A stretch of DNA of 64,000 nucleotides from Gnetum montanum (taxonomy: Eukaryota; Streptophyta; Gnetopsida; Gnetales; Gnetaceae), in the NCBI GenBank assembly GCA_015680685.1, contig MNCI01035277.1, forward strand, positions 1 through 64,000, given 5' to 3'. The translations under genes were made by a program, and so were the position numbers. Within the stretch, counting starts at the first letter, position 1. Every line of letters begins with the position of its first letter. This document shows positions 11,860 to 23,099 of this stretch, in pieces. The notes below the pieces were generated by a model that made no database searches, was not told where the DNA came from, and saw only the letters and a list, made by a program, of their open reading frames with translations.

Positions 11860-12420
11860 TTAGAGATACTAGAGAAGTACAAACTAGAACCTATAGAACT
11901 TAAGGCTCTACTAGATGCACTAGAATATGCTTTCCTAAATAGTATAAAACCATTAATCATAAATGCCAATATTGACAAGGAACGAAAGGGAGAATTATTA
12001 AAAGAAATAAAAAAATGGCCAACTGCATTCGCATGATCCTATGATGAGATCACTGGCATTGCTTTGCACATCTGTCAACATTGAATCTATACAGATCCAA
12101 CCATTAAACCATGTCACCAACCTCAAAGAAGATTAAACCCCAAACTTAAATAATTTGTTAAACAAGAGTTGGAGAAACTATTGAAAAAAGGATTTATCTA
12201 TCACATTACAAATAGTGAATGGGTTAGCCCATTAGTTACTATTCCAAATAGTGATCACAATGTTATTAGGTTTTAAATGAATATACCAATGGTAAGTCCA
12301 AGAGTGATAAGATAGCTTATCATTTATAAGAATTTGACATTACAATGATTGATAGGAAAGGAACTGAAAATGTTATAGTTGACCAGCTATCAAGATTAAT
12401 ATGGGAACCTTAGAAAAATG
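11860..12420 (+). pseudogene. RT start joined to RNase H end by an internal deletion
   Basis: The RT N-terminal segment (RRLNPKL, then KQELEKLLKKGFIYHI, then SEWVSPLVTIP) runs to about 12,260. Within some 70 bases the sequence becomes EFDITMIDRKGTENVIVDQLSRL, the C-terminal end of Athila/Tat RNase H. The whole RT palm and most of RNase H are therefore missing. Stops also occur. The element could not have moved on its own after this deletion. Confidence 0.75.
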
Positions 12421-12539
12421 AAGAACCACTATCAAACCAATTTCACAATGAATCTTTATTTACAAAGATAACAATGACTATAGATTTAACAATGAAGTCA
12501 TGGGTTACTAATTATATAACATAGTAATACACAAGATCT

Positions 12540-13290
12540 TCTTGTTAAATGGGATAAGAAACAAAAACAAAAGTTTCTCCATAGAGTAAAAAGTTATATA
12601 GAAATTAATGGAAACTTCTACAAAATATATGCTCATGGATTGTTAAGATGGTGTGTTTCAAAAGAAATTCAACAAAGAGTCCTATAGGATGCACATGAAG
12701 GACCATGTGTTGATCATTATGTGGAACAATAGGCAACATTAAAATTGATGATGGCAAGTTACTTTTGGCCTATCATAATTAGGGATGCACATCAATTTGC
12801 ATAGTCCTATGAGAGATGCTAGAGAGATGGAGGAATAATAGCTAGAAATGAAGGATCGCAACAATGGGTACAACCCTTGGAACCATTTGATATCTAGGGG
12901 ATTGACTTTATGGGGTCCATCACATTGATGTTGAATGGAAAGTTTTATATCATAGTGACTATTGATTATTGTACAAAGTGGTAGAAGCAAATGTAGTTAA
13001 AGATTACATGGCCACAACAACTATAAAATTCTTTCAACAACACATGGTGAATAGATTTGGAGTACCATGCATGCTAATATTAAACAACAGAACCCATTTC
13101 ACTAGAGCTACATTTAAGAAGCTAATGCGACAACTTGGTATCAACCACAAGCTAACTACACCATATCACCTCCAAGAAAATGATCAAGTTGAAGTAACTA
13201 ATAGAGAAATTATAAGAATATTAACTAGAATTGTTAGTCAATATAAGGACTAGAGCACTAAACTTAATAATGCTCTATGGGAATATAAAT
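12540..13290 (+). pseudogene. Integrase remnant
   Basis: The zinc-binding region shows AHEGPCVDHYVEQ near 12,690-12,728. The core has IDFMGSI near 12,900 with the first catalytic Asp. The second Asp is lost, because the segment near 13,078 reads LNNRTHFT where SDNGTHFT is expected. GINHKLTTPYH and QVEVTNREI keep the catalytic Glu. The stretch 12,969-13,253 is open for 94 codons, the rest is broken. An inserted LTR ends the gene at 13,305. Confidence 0.85.
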
Positions 13291-13305
13291 CAACTTGGAA
13301 ACTTC

Positions 13306-14177
13306 TGATGAGCAATGAGTAGATCCTATGCCCAACAATACAAATCATTAAGCATTCACGCATGATTCGATTGAATTTCATGGATTTATAGCCTTATAAT
13401 TACACTATTCTCTAAGAGGTGAAACTAACTATTGTAATCATTGTCTTCCCAATTACACTTGTGAAATGCAAAGATATGGTTAAGTGCAATTGAGGCATAT
13501 GATTTTTATCATTTTTATGTTTTATGTTCTAAGTCACCTAAAAATAAAGAATAATGAATAAAGATATTTAATTACTAATTTAATCTAATAACTAGTTAAC
13601 ACTTAACTAATCCTAACATAAGCATCCACTCCCACTTGTTGTACACATCTTAAACATGCTTAATGCTACTAGGTTACCAAACATTAAGCATTAATGGGAT
13701 CACCATGCATCAAGTATATGCTCGAAGTGGTCGTACTTATGTGCTTAATTAATCACCATTTAATCTATCTTAATTAGCTTAATTTAATTACTTTAATTAC
13801 TTAAAGAATTAAAAATTTGTTTAAAATATTAAATGCATAAAGAAAATAATTAATACATTTCAAAGTGCTACAAGGTTTATTAGAACACTCATCTTTATTG
13901 TTGCACACACTGCAGTGCTCAAGTACAATAGTGCATTTGTATACTTTTTGACTTCTACTGCAGGCACTTAGAAAAATATTCTAACTTTCAAGTGGAAAAA
14001 TTGCTAGAGCTTTGCTATGACTATGAGACTTATGTCATAAATGCAACTATTTATTATGTTTTTATAGGTGAAATAGGAAGCCCCATTGATGGGTACACAT
14101 CAAAAAATTAAATGCTACATCGATGAAATTGCATCAACAACATCCCATCGACGTTGCCAAATCATGATGCATCATCA
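13306..14177 (-). repeat. 3' LTR of the accessory-ORF element
   Basis: 872 bp. Plus-strand ends are TGATGAGCAATGAG and GCATCATCA. It is related to the LTR at 60,655 and, more distantly, to the 848-bp LTRs at 42,983 and 58,675. Near 14,085-14,165 it holds several ATCGATG / GATGGG palindromic words. The reverse complement of CATTCATTCATGGACGTA just beyond 14,177 occupies the PPT position. Confidence 0.8.
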
Positions 14178-14411
14178 TACGTCCATGAATGAATGAAAAA
14201 TTGTTCTTGAATTCTTTACAAATTTTGGGAAGGTATGGAATTATTGACATACAAAACAAACATGAAAACTACACAATAACAACTAAGTATCTAGAGTGTA
14301 GAATTTTCATTGATTACAAAATTTTGGGTACTTAAAATAACAATATTGAACACCAAGACAACATTGACAAACACAATTCCTCAGATGATGTGAAGATGTT
14401 GAAGAACATCA

Positions 14412-17250
14412 AATAGTCCTAGGTGGTGGAGGCTTTTGAGGCTCTGAAGGACTTTCTCCTCCTTTGGGTGCATGTAGTGGTTGAGGTGGTTGTGGTTGTC
14501 CTACGACAGTTGCGACTTCTAGTGGAAGATGAAAGGCATCCAATAGTGCCTCCATATTCTTATCCTTTCCCCTAGGATTGTTCATGGTCATTGTATCATC
14601 TTGAATGTGGGTCAAAGTAGGAACATCCCAAGGATAGGACATTACTAGGAACATCTTCTTAACATTGACAAACTAGACAACAAAAAGTTTGTGTTCAACA
14701 TTGAACATCCTAATTGCATTTTGCAGCTCCTGGTAGTCATTCATCTTGTTGGCCATGTTTTTAACAGTTGATTGTTGATTAATGAACTTTGCCTTGAGAA
14801 CCTCAAGTTCAATGTTGGCAATCTCAAGCTTCTTCTTAGTGTCCTTATAATGCTTGAACTTTGCTTCATACAACAAGTATGAACTAGCCACTTGTTTCTC
14901 TGATTTGGACCATGGTCATCTAACAGTTAGCATTGCTAGATTTGAATAATGGAGATTGGCAAGCTCCATGTACTCCATATTCTCCTTGATCTAGAACTCT
15001 TTCATGTGGATCTCCACTTTGTTGTAGTCATTAAGCCCATCAAAGATAGGCTGTTAGACATCACCTCCTTCCTTGAGCTTCTAGAGGGCCTCATTGACTT
15101 TTGCCTTTGCTATGTAAATATGTTTCTTATTGATTTTCTTCTATAGACCAACTTGATCTTTGTAATGATTCTTTACTCAAATTTAAGAGCCTCATTTTTC
15201 TAGGTAGCTACCTCTATCATAGATTTTTGGTGAAGGGGTTAAACATCCTCCATGAAAAGATTTCTATTTTCAGCTACCAATCTCCTCAATTCATTGTTCA
15301 TTCTAGCTAGTTTCTCCTACTTTTAATGGATAAAATCTTGCATTTGCTACTTTTGCACATCAACATTATGTAGATAATGATTTTCTATGGGCAAAATTGC
15401 ATTCTCACAGTGCATTTGGACTAAGTCCTTTTGAATGGTATACATTTTAGTATTTGTCACAGATTGGTTAAAGATGACTATCTCCTTCTCATTTTCAATC
15501 TTTTTGAGCTTGTCTTCAAGTTGCTTGAACACTTCATCCTTTGTTAGTGTAGGGTTGAGAAACATAGGATCAAAAAGACGAGCTCTTAATTCAGCAACCT
15601 CCACAGCCAAGTGTTGGTTTTGTGCTTGGGCTATTTCGTGTTACCCCTCTAATATGATGCCCCTGAATTCTAGCAACTCCAACAGGGTTATAGTGATTGT
15701 ATTTGAAAGGTTAAAGACATTTAAAATTGACTGCCCAATTCCCACTAGTTAATCTAGCAACTTCTCATGCTAGGCTACACTCAATCTACCACTAACTATT
15801 CCTATGGACATTTGCACATCTCTGAGTGTAGAAACATCTAGTACAAATGTCGTTGCTGCATCTAATGCCTCGATAATTCTATTAGCAATTACCTATACTA
15901 CTATCTCCTATCTATTGTGCTACATCACGAAGATAGTTTTCCCCTTATCCTCCTCCAAACACACTAAAAAAGTAGTGGCATTCCTAGAGATTTATGGAAA
16001 TTACTGCTATTGTGAGAGAGATACTGTTACCTCTTAGGCATTAGGATTTGATCTTGTGGGTAGCTATGTTATCTAGGTTGAGAAAATTAGTCCACCTTCC
16101 TCCATCTAGCTGATTATTCAAGCCACTTCATTAAGGTGACTTATCATTGGATGATACACAGTTGGATCATTGCCACTCGTTCCTACTTGTTGCTTGTTAT
16201 CTTTCAAGAGTTTCTCTTTGATCTCGCGCATGTGCTCAAGGGTAGTGCTGGTCTCCAGTGTTGTTTCATGAGTGGGTGGTGGAGGTGGTGGTCACTATTT
16301 CTCTTCTTGGATGATCTTGGTAGGCATCTTATCCTTCATCATCTTTGCCCAAGAAGTAGACAAAGCACATCAAGAGACATTGTTTGTGTAGCAAGTTATT
16401 CCTCCCTTTTTGCATAATTTTTAGATGAGCCATGGGAAGGGGAGTGGCTTCCTACCACATTCATTTTCTTTAAGCCACTTCTCTACCTTAAGATAGATAA
16501 GTTGTGGAAGGTTGACTAGGAATTTACAACTTAGAGAAACACACACATAGGTGAAGAAGGCTGTGATCTTGCTTGGCCTCACCATTGGATTGAGGTGAAA
16601 GGCTACAATCTTGAAATATGCATGTTCTACTGTGGTTAGGGTACCAAACTCCTTACAATCAACTCCATAACATTGCTATGTCCATTCTTTCTTAACACCA
16701 AGATCTGCCTACATTAGGATTTCTACTAAATGTTTTCCAATTTCTAGTAACCCAAGGACCTTTGCAATGGCCTTCACCAAGTAGGACACTAATATTTCCT
16801 TAATTTTGACCATTGAATCATCTTGTCAATTTTTGCAAGATAGGTATGTCTCTCCCATGTACCACTCCCTGTTGGAAGTGATTATGGGCCACATGGGAGA
16901 GTTCTGCAGTTGAGTCTTAACTTCTGGAAGTGTGAACTCCAAGAAAGGTCCAAATTTTAACTATTAAAGCATAGATTTCTGGACCTCCTTATTGGCGATC
17001 TACTTGAGTAGGCTTCCGTCAAGGTAACCTCAAGCTTTGATATGGGTTTAAGTGCCTCATCTTAGTGAGATTATTCTATTGCAATAGCTTCTTTAGGAAT
17101 CTATCGAATAGATTTCACTTTAGGCTTCTCTTGAAGAGGTCCCATAGCATGGGTCTCTACTTGTTCATGGGGCTATTCTTGGTCCCTTCCTATTCGTGGT
17201 CATTTGTTCCTTCATTGTGGTAGTCCTCCTTCTTGTGTGTGTTTCCTTTA
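14412..17250 (-). pseudogene. Accessory ORF after pol: globular N-terminal domain plus long coiled coil
   Basis: Sense translation starts with a domain matching the ORF at 46,574-46,026: FGPFLEFTLPEVKTQ, then SPMWPI, EWYMGETY, AIAKVLGL and EHAYFKI. After about 400 codons come heptad-like charged segments (15,610-15,347: VFKQLEDKLKKIENEKEIV; 14,891-14,673: KKKLEIANIELEVLKAKF). The protein ends with a Pro-rich tail PQKPPPPRTI. The arrangement resembles the extra ORF that Athila elements carry between pol and the 3' LTR. The N-terminal fold may relate to the Athila ORF1 or plant-transposon-protein families, but I could not test this. I see no transmembrane segment or signal peptide. Stops and shifts make this copy inactive. 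Confidence 0.65.
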
Positions 17251-17279
17251 GGTACCATCTATGGTCAAAACATAACCAA

Positions 17280-19440
17280 GGATTAGCATTCAATGTGTAG
17301 CTTATAATATTTAAGTGCCTTTCTCATTGGGTGGTTACACTTAGGCTAAGTTTTGACCATGGAAGATTAATTATTTTAGTATTATTTTATTATTATTTCA
17401 TTTAGAATGTCACCAGAGCTTGTTGGAAAGGTTTAACTTGTATAATTTGATGTTTTAATGTTGATTTCTTTGTTAAACTCTGTGGGATTTAAAAAGTTTT
17501 TCAAAAAAAACTTTCATCAAAAAATAAAGGTTTGTGGTTCCCACAATGAAAGTTTATCTCCAATAGCTACAAGGTCAAAGAACATAGTGAATTAGAAAAA
17601 CGGTTAGGAAGATATGCCTCTTGAAAAGTTCTAGGCTCTAAAAATTTCAAAAAATCCCCCCTCATGTTGAAGTAAATGTGAAAATTGCTAATTGTAGCCA
17701 CTTATATATAGGTGAGTGGACCCCTACATCAACAAGGTCCCATTTACACATGGACTTCATCAACGGGTACACATCTATAGAGCCTATGACCAAAATTTTC
17801 ACTTTCAATATTTTAAAAAAATATAAAGAGTTTTCTTATGCAATTTATGTCCATAAAGAGCCAAAAAAGCCATGAACATGGTGAAAACATTACAAGAGGG
17901 CTTTAAAGTTTACCAAATTGGAGAATTTGGAGAATGAGTTCATTGGAGAAAATATGCCTTAAGGAGTGCACAATTGGATGCATTAATGGGGTGCATGAAA
18001 GATTTGATCACCAAAATGCCTAAGGATGAGAAACTTAACTAATCCAACAAAGGGATATGCAAGTGGGTCCTCCCCATAGTAGGCTCATGCCCTTTTTTCC
18101 CTTGCATAACCTCAATTAAGGAGTTTGTGGATCCCACAGTTGATTAATGGTTATGAAAAGTTAAGGATTGAATCTAGAATAATCTACATAAGAATTTTGA
18201 CACTTCAAACTAAGACATTGAACAAAAACATGGAAACTGGAAATGAGGTGGGTTATGGAAAGCATTGATGGATGAGAAAGAAGGTGAGATGGAATTTCAA
18301 ATTATGGTTACATGAAGTCCCTTGTAGATGTTGTGGTTGAATGAGCTGATACAATCCAACCTTAGTCCATATCAAAACCAAAAACTTTCACTAACTTCAC
18401 ATCACCACTCTAAGACTAGACCACTCCCTTGAAACACAAGAATGATTTGATAAATCAATCACCATTCTTTAATTAAAAAAAAAAGAGAAGCAAGAAGTGA
18501 GAAAGAGCCTTAGTTATAAGGGACCTTTAGGCATGGGTAACATGTCTTTCTAGTTCCATAACTAGTGCTTGTAGCCCATTATTTTTGTCTATGGGATGTG
18601 CTTTGAATTCCCATCATTTTCTCTCTTTTTTTGGATTTTATGTTTTTATGAATTTTTGGATGGGAATCACACCATGAAAAGACTTATTAACTTCCTGTTA
18701 TTGGTTGACATAGAATAGTAAGAAATCCATAAAAACACACTTGTACTTAAGCAAGTAGAAAGGCAGAAAGAGTATTGAATCCCTTGAAGTCACACCCTTT
18801 GCAAACCTTTGAATCTTTCCCAATTTTGAAAACTACCAAGGTCATAAGTTCCTTAAAGTTTCATTAATGAAAAGGAACTTCATACTTCCAAACCAATAAG
18901 ACAATAGAATTTGTGGATGGGTGAATGTCATGGACTCACTACCTATTCCATGAAAAAGAAACTTTGTCTTAGTTATCATTCACCATAATTCAAAAAATAG
19001 AAACTAGACATGAGTAATCAAAACATTTAGTACAAACCACCTTTAGCAAACAACTAAAGCATCACTATGTCCTATTGGTAACAAAGCATTTTGTTATGAA
19101 CCAATACAAAAAATTCACACCAAAATAAAGTAAAATATAAAAGAAATTGTAAAATATTGAAGAAATTCAAAACATACTAACAACGTTGTAAAACAAAAAT
19201 TGGAAAATAAATAATAAAGTGTAAAACAAAAAGGTATAAAAACAAAGAAAGTGTAAAATAAAAAGGTGTAAAAACAAAAAAGTTGAAAAACATTATAAAA
19301 TAAAAAGGGAGAAAAACTAAGGAGCCACTTATATGATTAGCAAGGATTTCCATCTTCTCCATAACTAAGTTAAAAGGAGGAGATAAAAAAGATTAAGTGA
19401 GGTGTTCCATCCAATGAGGTGTTGCTTGCATTAGCTTGTT
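17280..19440 (-). other. Long non-coding spacer of the accessory-ORF element
   Basis: No coding frame of note. It shares blocks with 54,400-56,200 and, inverted, with 51,340-52,700. Shared landmarks are AAGTGGGTCCTCCCCATAG-like wording near 18,060, a block coding for nothing near 18,540-18,800, and an A-rich array of GTAAAACAAAAA-like units at 19,120-19,320. The first part (17,555-17,705) matches 63,840-64,000. Confidence 0.6.
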
Positions 19441-19459
19441 TAGGCTTGTGGAAAGGTTT

Positions 19460-20160
19460 AAGTTATTGCATGTTGACCAGTTGTTTCTTGTTTAGTCTCT
19501 CAGTTTGTAGAGCAACATGGCCCCTAAAGGAAAGGTTTCATAAATGATATAAGGCCCTTCCCATAATTTTTGAGACTTGGTTCATTGTGGTACATGTGTG
19601 GGCTTTTAATAAAGGACCTTGTCTCCAAGTTGAAATTTGACTTTTCTTATTCTAAGGTCATGACACTTTTTGTTGAATGCTTTATGCACTTCATTTAAGG
19701 ATAGGACTAACAATCAATTTTCATCTAGCACATTAAGTTTGATCAGTCTTTCTTTTTATGCTAGGCTAAGGTCAAGATCAAGATCACAAGCTGTTGAAAG
19801 TGTACAGAGCTGAAATTGAATTGGAAGAGTTGGTAATTTTCCATACATAAGCTCATAGGGAGAGTAGCCTATAGGAAGTTTTCATGTTGGGTGGTATAAC
19901 CAAAGGGCATGATTAATTTTTTTGCTCTAGTCTCTCTTATATTTGCTTATTGTTCTAGTAAAGATCTTAGTGATCTCCCTATTGGTAACCTCTATTTGAA
20001 TATTGGCTTAGGGATGGTAGAGTGTTGTTACTTTACATTTAACCCCTAAGCATTATATGAGCTTGCAAAAAGTAGCACCTATAAAATGAGTACTGTTGTC
20101 AGAAATCAATGCATGTGGCACTCCACACCTATTTACAACATTTTTTTGTTCAAATCGAGT
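19460..20160 (-). pseudogene. Integrase C-terminal two thirds
   Basis: Sense reading gives SDNSTHFIGATF (second catalytic Asp kept) near 20,100, then QIEVTNRE with the catalytic Glu, then INHALWLYHPT and IGYSPYELMYGKLPTLPI. A C-terminal stretch KVKFQLGDKVLY and KLWEGPYIIYE lies near 19,650-19,540. These are Athila/Tat integrase core and GPY-type C-terminal features. The first Asp and zinc finger are missing because the element is truncated at 20,161-20,206. Several stops are present. Confidence 0.8.
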
Positions 20161-20203
20161 AGTTTTCATGTTGGGTGGTATAACTAAAGGGCATGATTAA
20201 CTT
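19877..20203. repeat. 43-bp direct repeat, 284 bp apart, at an element breakpoint
   Basis: Copies at 19,877-19,919 and 20,161-20,203 both begin AGTTTTCATGTTGGGTGG and differ at two bases that I can see. The second copy lies out of order in the integrase frame, where an upstream integrase segment should be. Confidence 0.8.
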
Positions 20204-20799
20204 TGACAAACCTAGTCATACTAGTAGACTAGTAGCAGTTGAGATAAAAGTATGTAATTAAGCATGCTAGTCCTAGAGTAGTACGAAAAGGGAAGAACAC
20301 TTGGGAAGCTCTTAAGAAGTCTCAAAATTTGTGCCCAAATTATGAACTTTGGAAGCCCATAACTTTTGATCTTGAAAGTCTTTTTTGATAAATGAATAGT
20401 CCTTTCTAGTAGATTTAAGTCTCTCAAATGCAATGGCAAAGTTAGGTCTATGCTGTAGAACTTCAAAAACTAATATTTAATCCTTGTTCTTAAACTTTAC
20501 CTTGAGAGACTTGGGAACTTAAATTGACATAACGCAAGCATTACTAATATTTTTTAGTCTTTTAAATCTAATGGTGATCTTAAATTAGTCATCCAAAGTT
20601 AGTATCCTAAGAAAAGTAGACATATCATTAGGAGTCTAAGAATTTTAGCCAAACTAATTCCAACCTAACAATCCAAGCAATTGGAAAATCAAAATGACAA
20701 TGAAGATGTATACCAATCTAGTCAGTAATTAGACCATGCAATAAACATTGACTATAAAAAAGAATCACAACCTTGTCCTGACAAGGCATATGATACCCC

Positions 20800-21570
20800 A
20801 TGAGAAGAAATGAGTCAAGAGAGAATTCAAATTTGAAAGTTACAACATACAATATGCTTGCAACATCTCCAGCAAATAAAAGACAACATCCACATGTCCA
20901 CCTTAGGCCTTGGACTAGCATGAGTAGTAATACCTATGCATTCTTGTTGAATTATAAGATTTGCATGTTGATGTCTTGTGTCTACAAGAAGTTCTACCAT
21001 AAAAATTTCTATACCAATTTCAACTGAATTTGAAAAAGTTTGAATATGAATATATCTACAAGAAAAAAGCTCTCCTAATGATTTTTCCTTTGATCTATAT
21101 AGATTAGCCCACATTGAAACTATAACACAAATGACTACATGATCTTCTATAAAGAAGCCAACTTCAAATTGATACAATGATTCAAATGGAGCTTAAAGGA
21201 CATGATTTTCAATTTTTAGAACTTAAAGATGTTTCCATATGTTTTTCATACCATTTCATTGTCTAGTACATATGCTACATATTTCAAATCTTTAGTAGAT
21301 AAGTTGAACCTCCAAATTTGAGACTAGATGATATGAATGAATAGTGTTCATCAAGAACCACAATTCACCAATTATGTTGGCATAACTAATGAAGATGGAT
21401 CAACATCCTTCTTTGTAAAGACTCTAGATTACATTTGGTATGATACTCAATTCTTTCAAGTCACCAAGGTACTGGAGTTAATTCCTAAGGAAGAAGTTAA
21501 AGAGGAAGATCAAGCCCTACCATCCTAAACAAGGCCATTTGATCTTATAGTTCTTATGAAAAACCTGTAA
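20800..21570 (+). pseudogene. EEP-family nuclease pseudogene (CCR4 / Angel / PDE12-like)
   Basis: Plus-strand translation shows family motifs in order with stops between them. These are LKVTTYNMLA (20,840), CPP-stop-ALD (20,897), DVLCLQEV with the metal-binding Glu (20,975), FEYEYIYKKK (21,045), MIFYKEANFKLIQ (21,140), EPQFTNYV (21,355), LDYIWY (21,425) and VLELIPKEEV followed by QALPS (21,470-21,528). EEP nucleases of this group shorten poly(A) tails or cleave 2',5'-linked oligonucleotides in the cytoplasm or mitochondria. The middle of the domain (about 21,190-21,330) is missing or unreadable. No introns are evident between motifs, so this could be a decayed retrocopy or part of a broken gene. 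Which subfamily it came from is uncertain. Confidence 0.75.
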
Positions 21571-22950
21571 GTATATTCCTTGATTCCAAAGATTAAATAG
21601 AAGAACTTTAAAATATTCAATCTAATTTCAAAAGGAGAAATCAAAGCATTGGAGCCCTAGAGAATCAAGAAACATCATTAATGTGGATTCATTCAAGAAT
21701 GAACAAAAGTAAAGGGGAATAGTTTATCCCATATCCATTCATAAATGGAGTCATTCCATGATAAAGATGATATTACTTATTAACAAATAATATAATAATT
21801 ATAATAATATTAGAAAGGACATTTTTTAATAACAAGCATGTCTCTTGAGGTGATCTTTAAAGATTTGACTTAAGGTATTTATACCTAAGAATTAGAGGTC
21901 ATGCTGGCATGGAGTTGTGGAGCTAGAAAAAGGCAACTAATCGGTGTCCCATGAAGCAAAATAGGAAGTTAACTAGCCATTCCTTTTGGCCAAGTACAAG
22001 CCTAACCATAGTGGCAATGTTGGATTACCTCTAAGAGATAGGTTCCAAAGAAATACAAACCTAAGGAACCCTCTAAGCATGATCCAAATACACTATTTTT
22101 TCATTAAAAAAGTCTCCTTTTCATTTTCTTCTACATTTTCTCCATCACATTCATTATACATAATGTTTAATGTTACGTATATTTTACATTTCCCATGACA
22201 TCTGGGAATGAGATGTTATAAAACCAAAAAGCATTTTGAATTACAAATGACAAAAAATCATAAATCTTCTAGAAGAAATTAAGGAATAGGACAAGAAGCA
22301 TCCTTTCATATACATACCGAAGAAAAAAGAGAATTAATATCTATATGATACTTCCTTCTCCTACCATGAAATTAAAATAATAAGTTTATATAAAGATTTA
22401 ACTTCATCTCAAAATTGAAGCCCTACCCTATCACATCTCTTATAAATCACATCATATATGTGCTTCCAAATGTAAAATATGACATCAAGCCTAAGCATAT
22501 TCCAAAAAAATATTAAAAGTCCCATTATTTATTGTCCTTGCATAAATGATGTAAGTGAAAAAATTCTAGAATTTTAAAATCTAGGAATTTAAAAACATCA
22601 TTGCTAATGCTTGGCTTGTGGAGAAAAAGAACAATAGAAAAAAACATGTTTGATAAAATCTTCATGAAAGCAAACTAGATAAATGGAATTATCAAAACCA
22701 AGAAGTTACCATTGATTATCAATAGGAAGGCCTCTATATATAATAAGTTATGTTTGAGATTACACTTGTTTAACAAATTATAAATATCAAAGTGTAAGGT
22801 GTTTCACATTTCTACTTGAGCATATAATGTTGGAGGGTGGTGAAGGGTAAGATCTTGGAAAAAAAGAATAAAAATTAAAAAAATTAAAAGTAGATCAAAT
22901 GAGCAACATAGAAAATAGTCTAAAGAAAAATCTCAATAGTTTTGGATATC
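21571..22950. other. Spacer without recognisable gene
   Basis: AT-rich sequence. The short frame at 21,986-22,198 has no recognisable motif and no homolog elsewhere in the window. I see nothing functional. Confidence 0.5.
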
Positions 22951-22952
22951 TC

Positions 22953-23012
22953 TTTAATTGGCCCCATTTTGTTAGAACATGGCTAGGATGATGATGATGA
23001 TGATGATGATCA
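22953..23012 (+). repeat. GAT-tailed dispersed repeat
   Basis: GGCCCCATTTTGTTAGAACA, then GGCTAG and about eight GAT units (22,987-23,010). The same sequence occurs inverted at 33,762-33,816. The fixed body followed by a trinucleotide tail resembles the 3' end of a SINE-type repeat. Confidence 0.6.
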
Positions 23013-23099
23013 TTTAGTTACAACCAATATTGAATAATCTCCCCTCTATAATAGAAAAAGGATTAATCCTTACCCTTGTTCAAAATCACCCTAACATGT

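Larger units (their letters stand above)
7558..13305 (+). mobile_element. Athila-like Ty3/Gypsy element with truncated pol, interrupted at its 3' side
   Basis: 5' LTR (7558-8434), a degenerate primer site, gag, protease, the start of RT, the end of RNase H and integrase follow in order on the plus strand. The gag and protease protein remnants align by eye with the better copy at 47,980-51,126. At 13,306 an oppositely oriented LTR begins, so the 3' part was displaced by insertion and I cannot find it further right. Many stops and frameshifts show that it is old. Confidence 0.85.
13306..20206 (-). mobile_element. Athila-like element with post-pol accessory ORF, 5' part missing
   Basis: In minus-strand sense the sequence runs integrase (20,160-19,460), a 2.1-kb non-coding spacer, a coiled-coil accessory ORF (17,250-14,412), PPT and 3' LTR (14,177-13,306). 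It inserted into the plus element on its left; the 5 bp before it are ACTTC. Its 5' half (LTR, gag, RT) is absent, and the break lies at a 43-bp filler duplication near 20,161. A second, partly deleted copy of the same family starts at 60,655. Confidence 0.8.

Noticed and set aside
22987-23010. GAT run as a coding Asp-rich segment
   Set aside because: Simple microsatellite with stops nearby and a non-coding inverted copy at 33,762.
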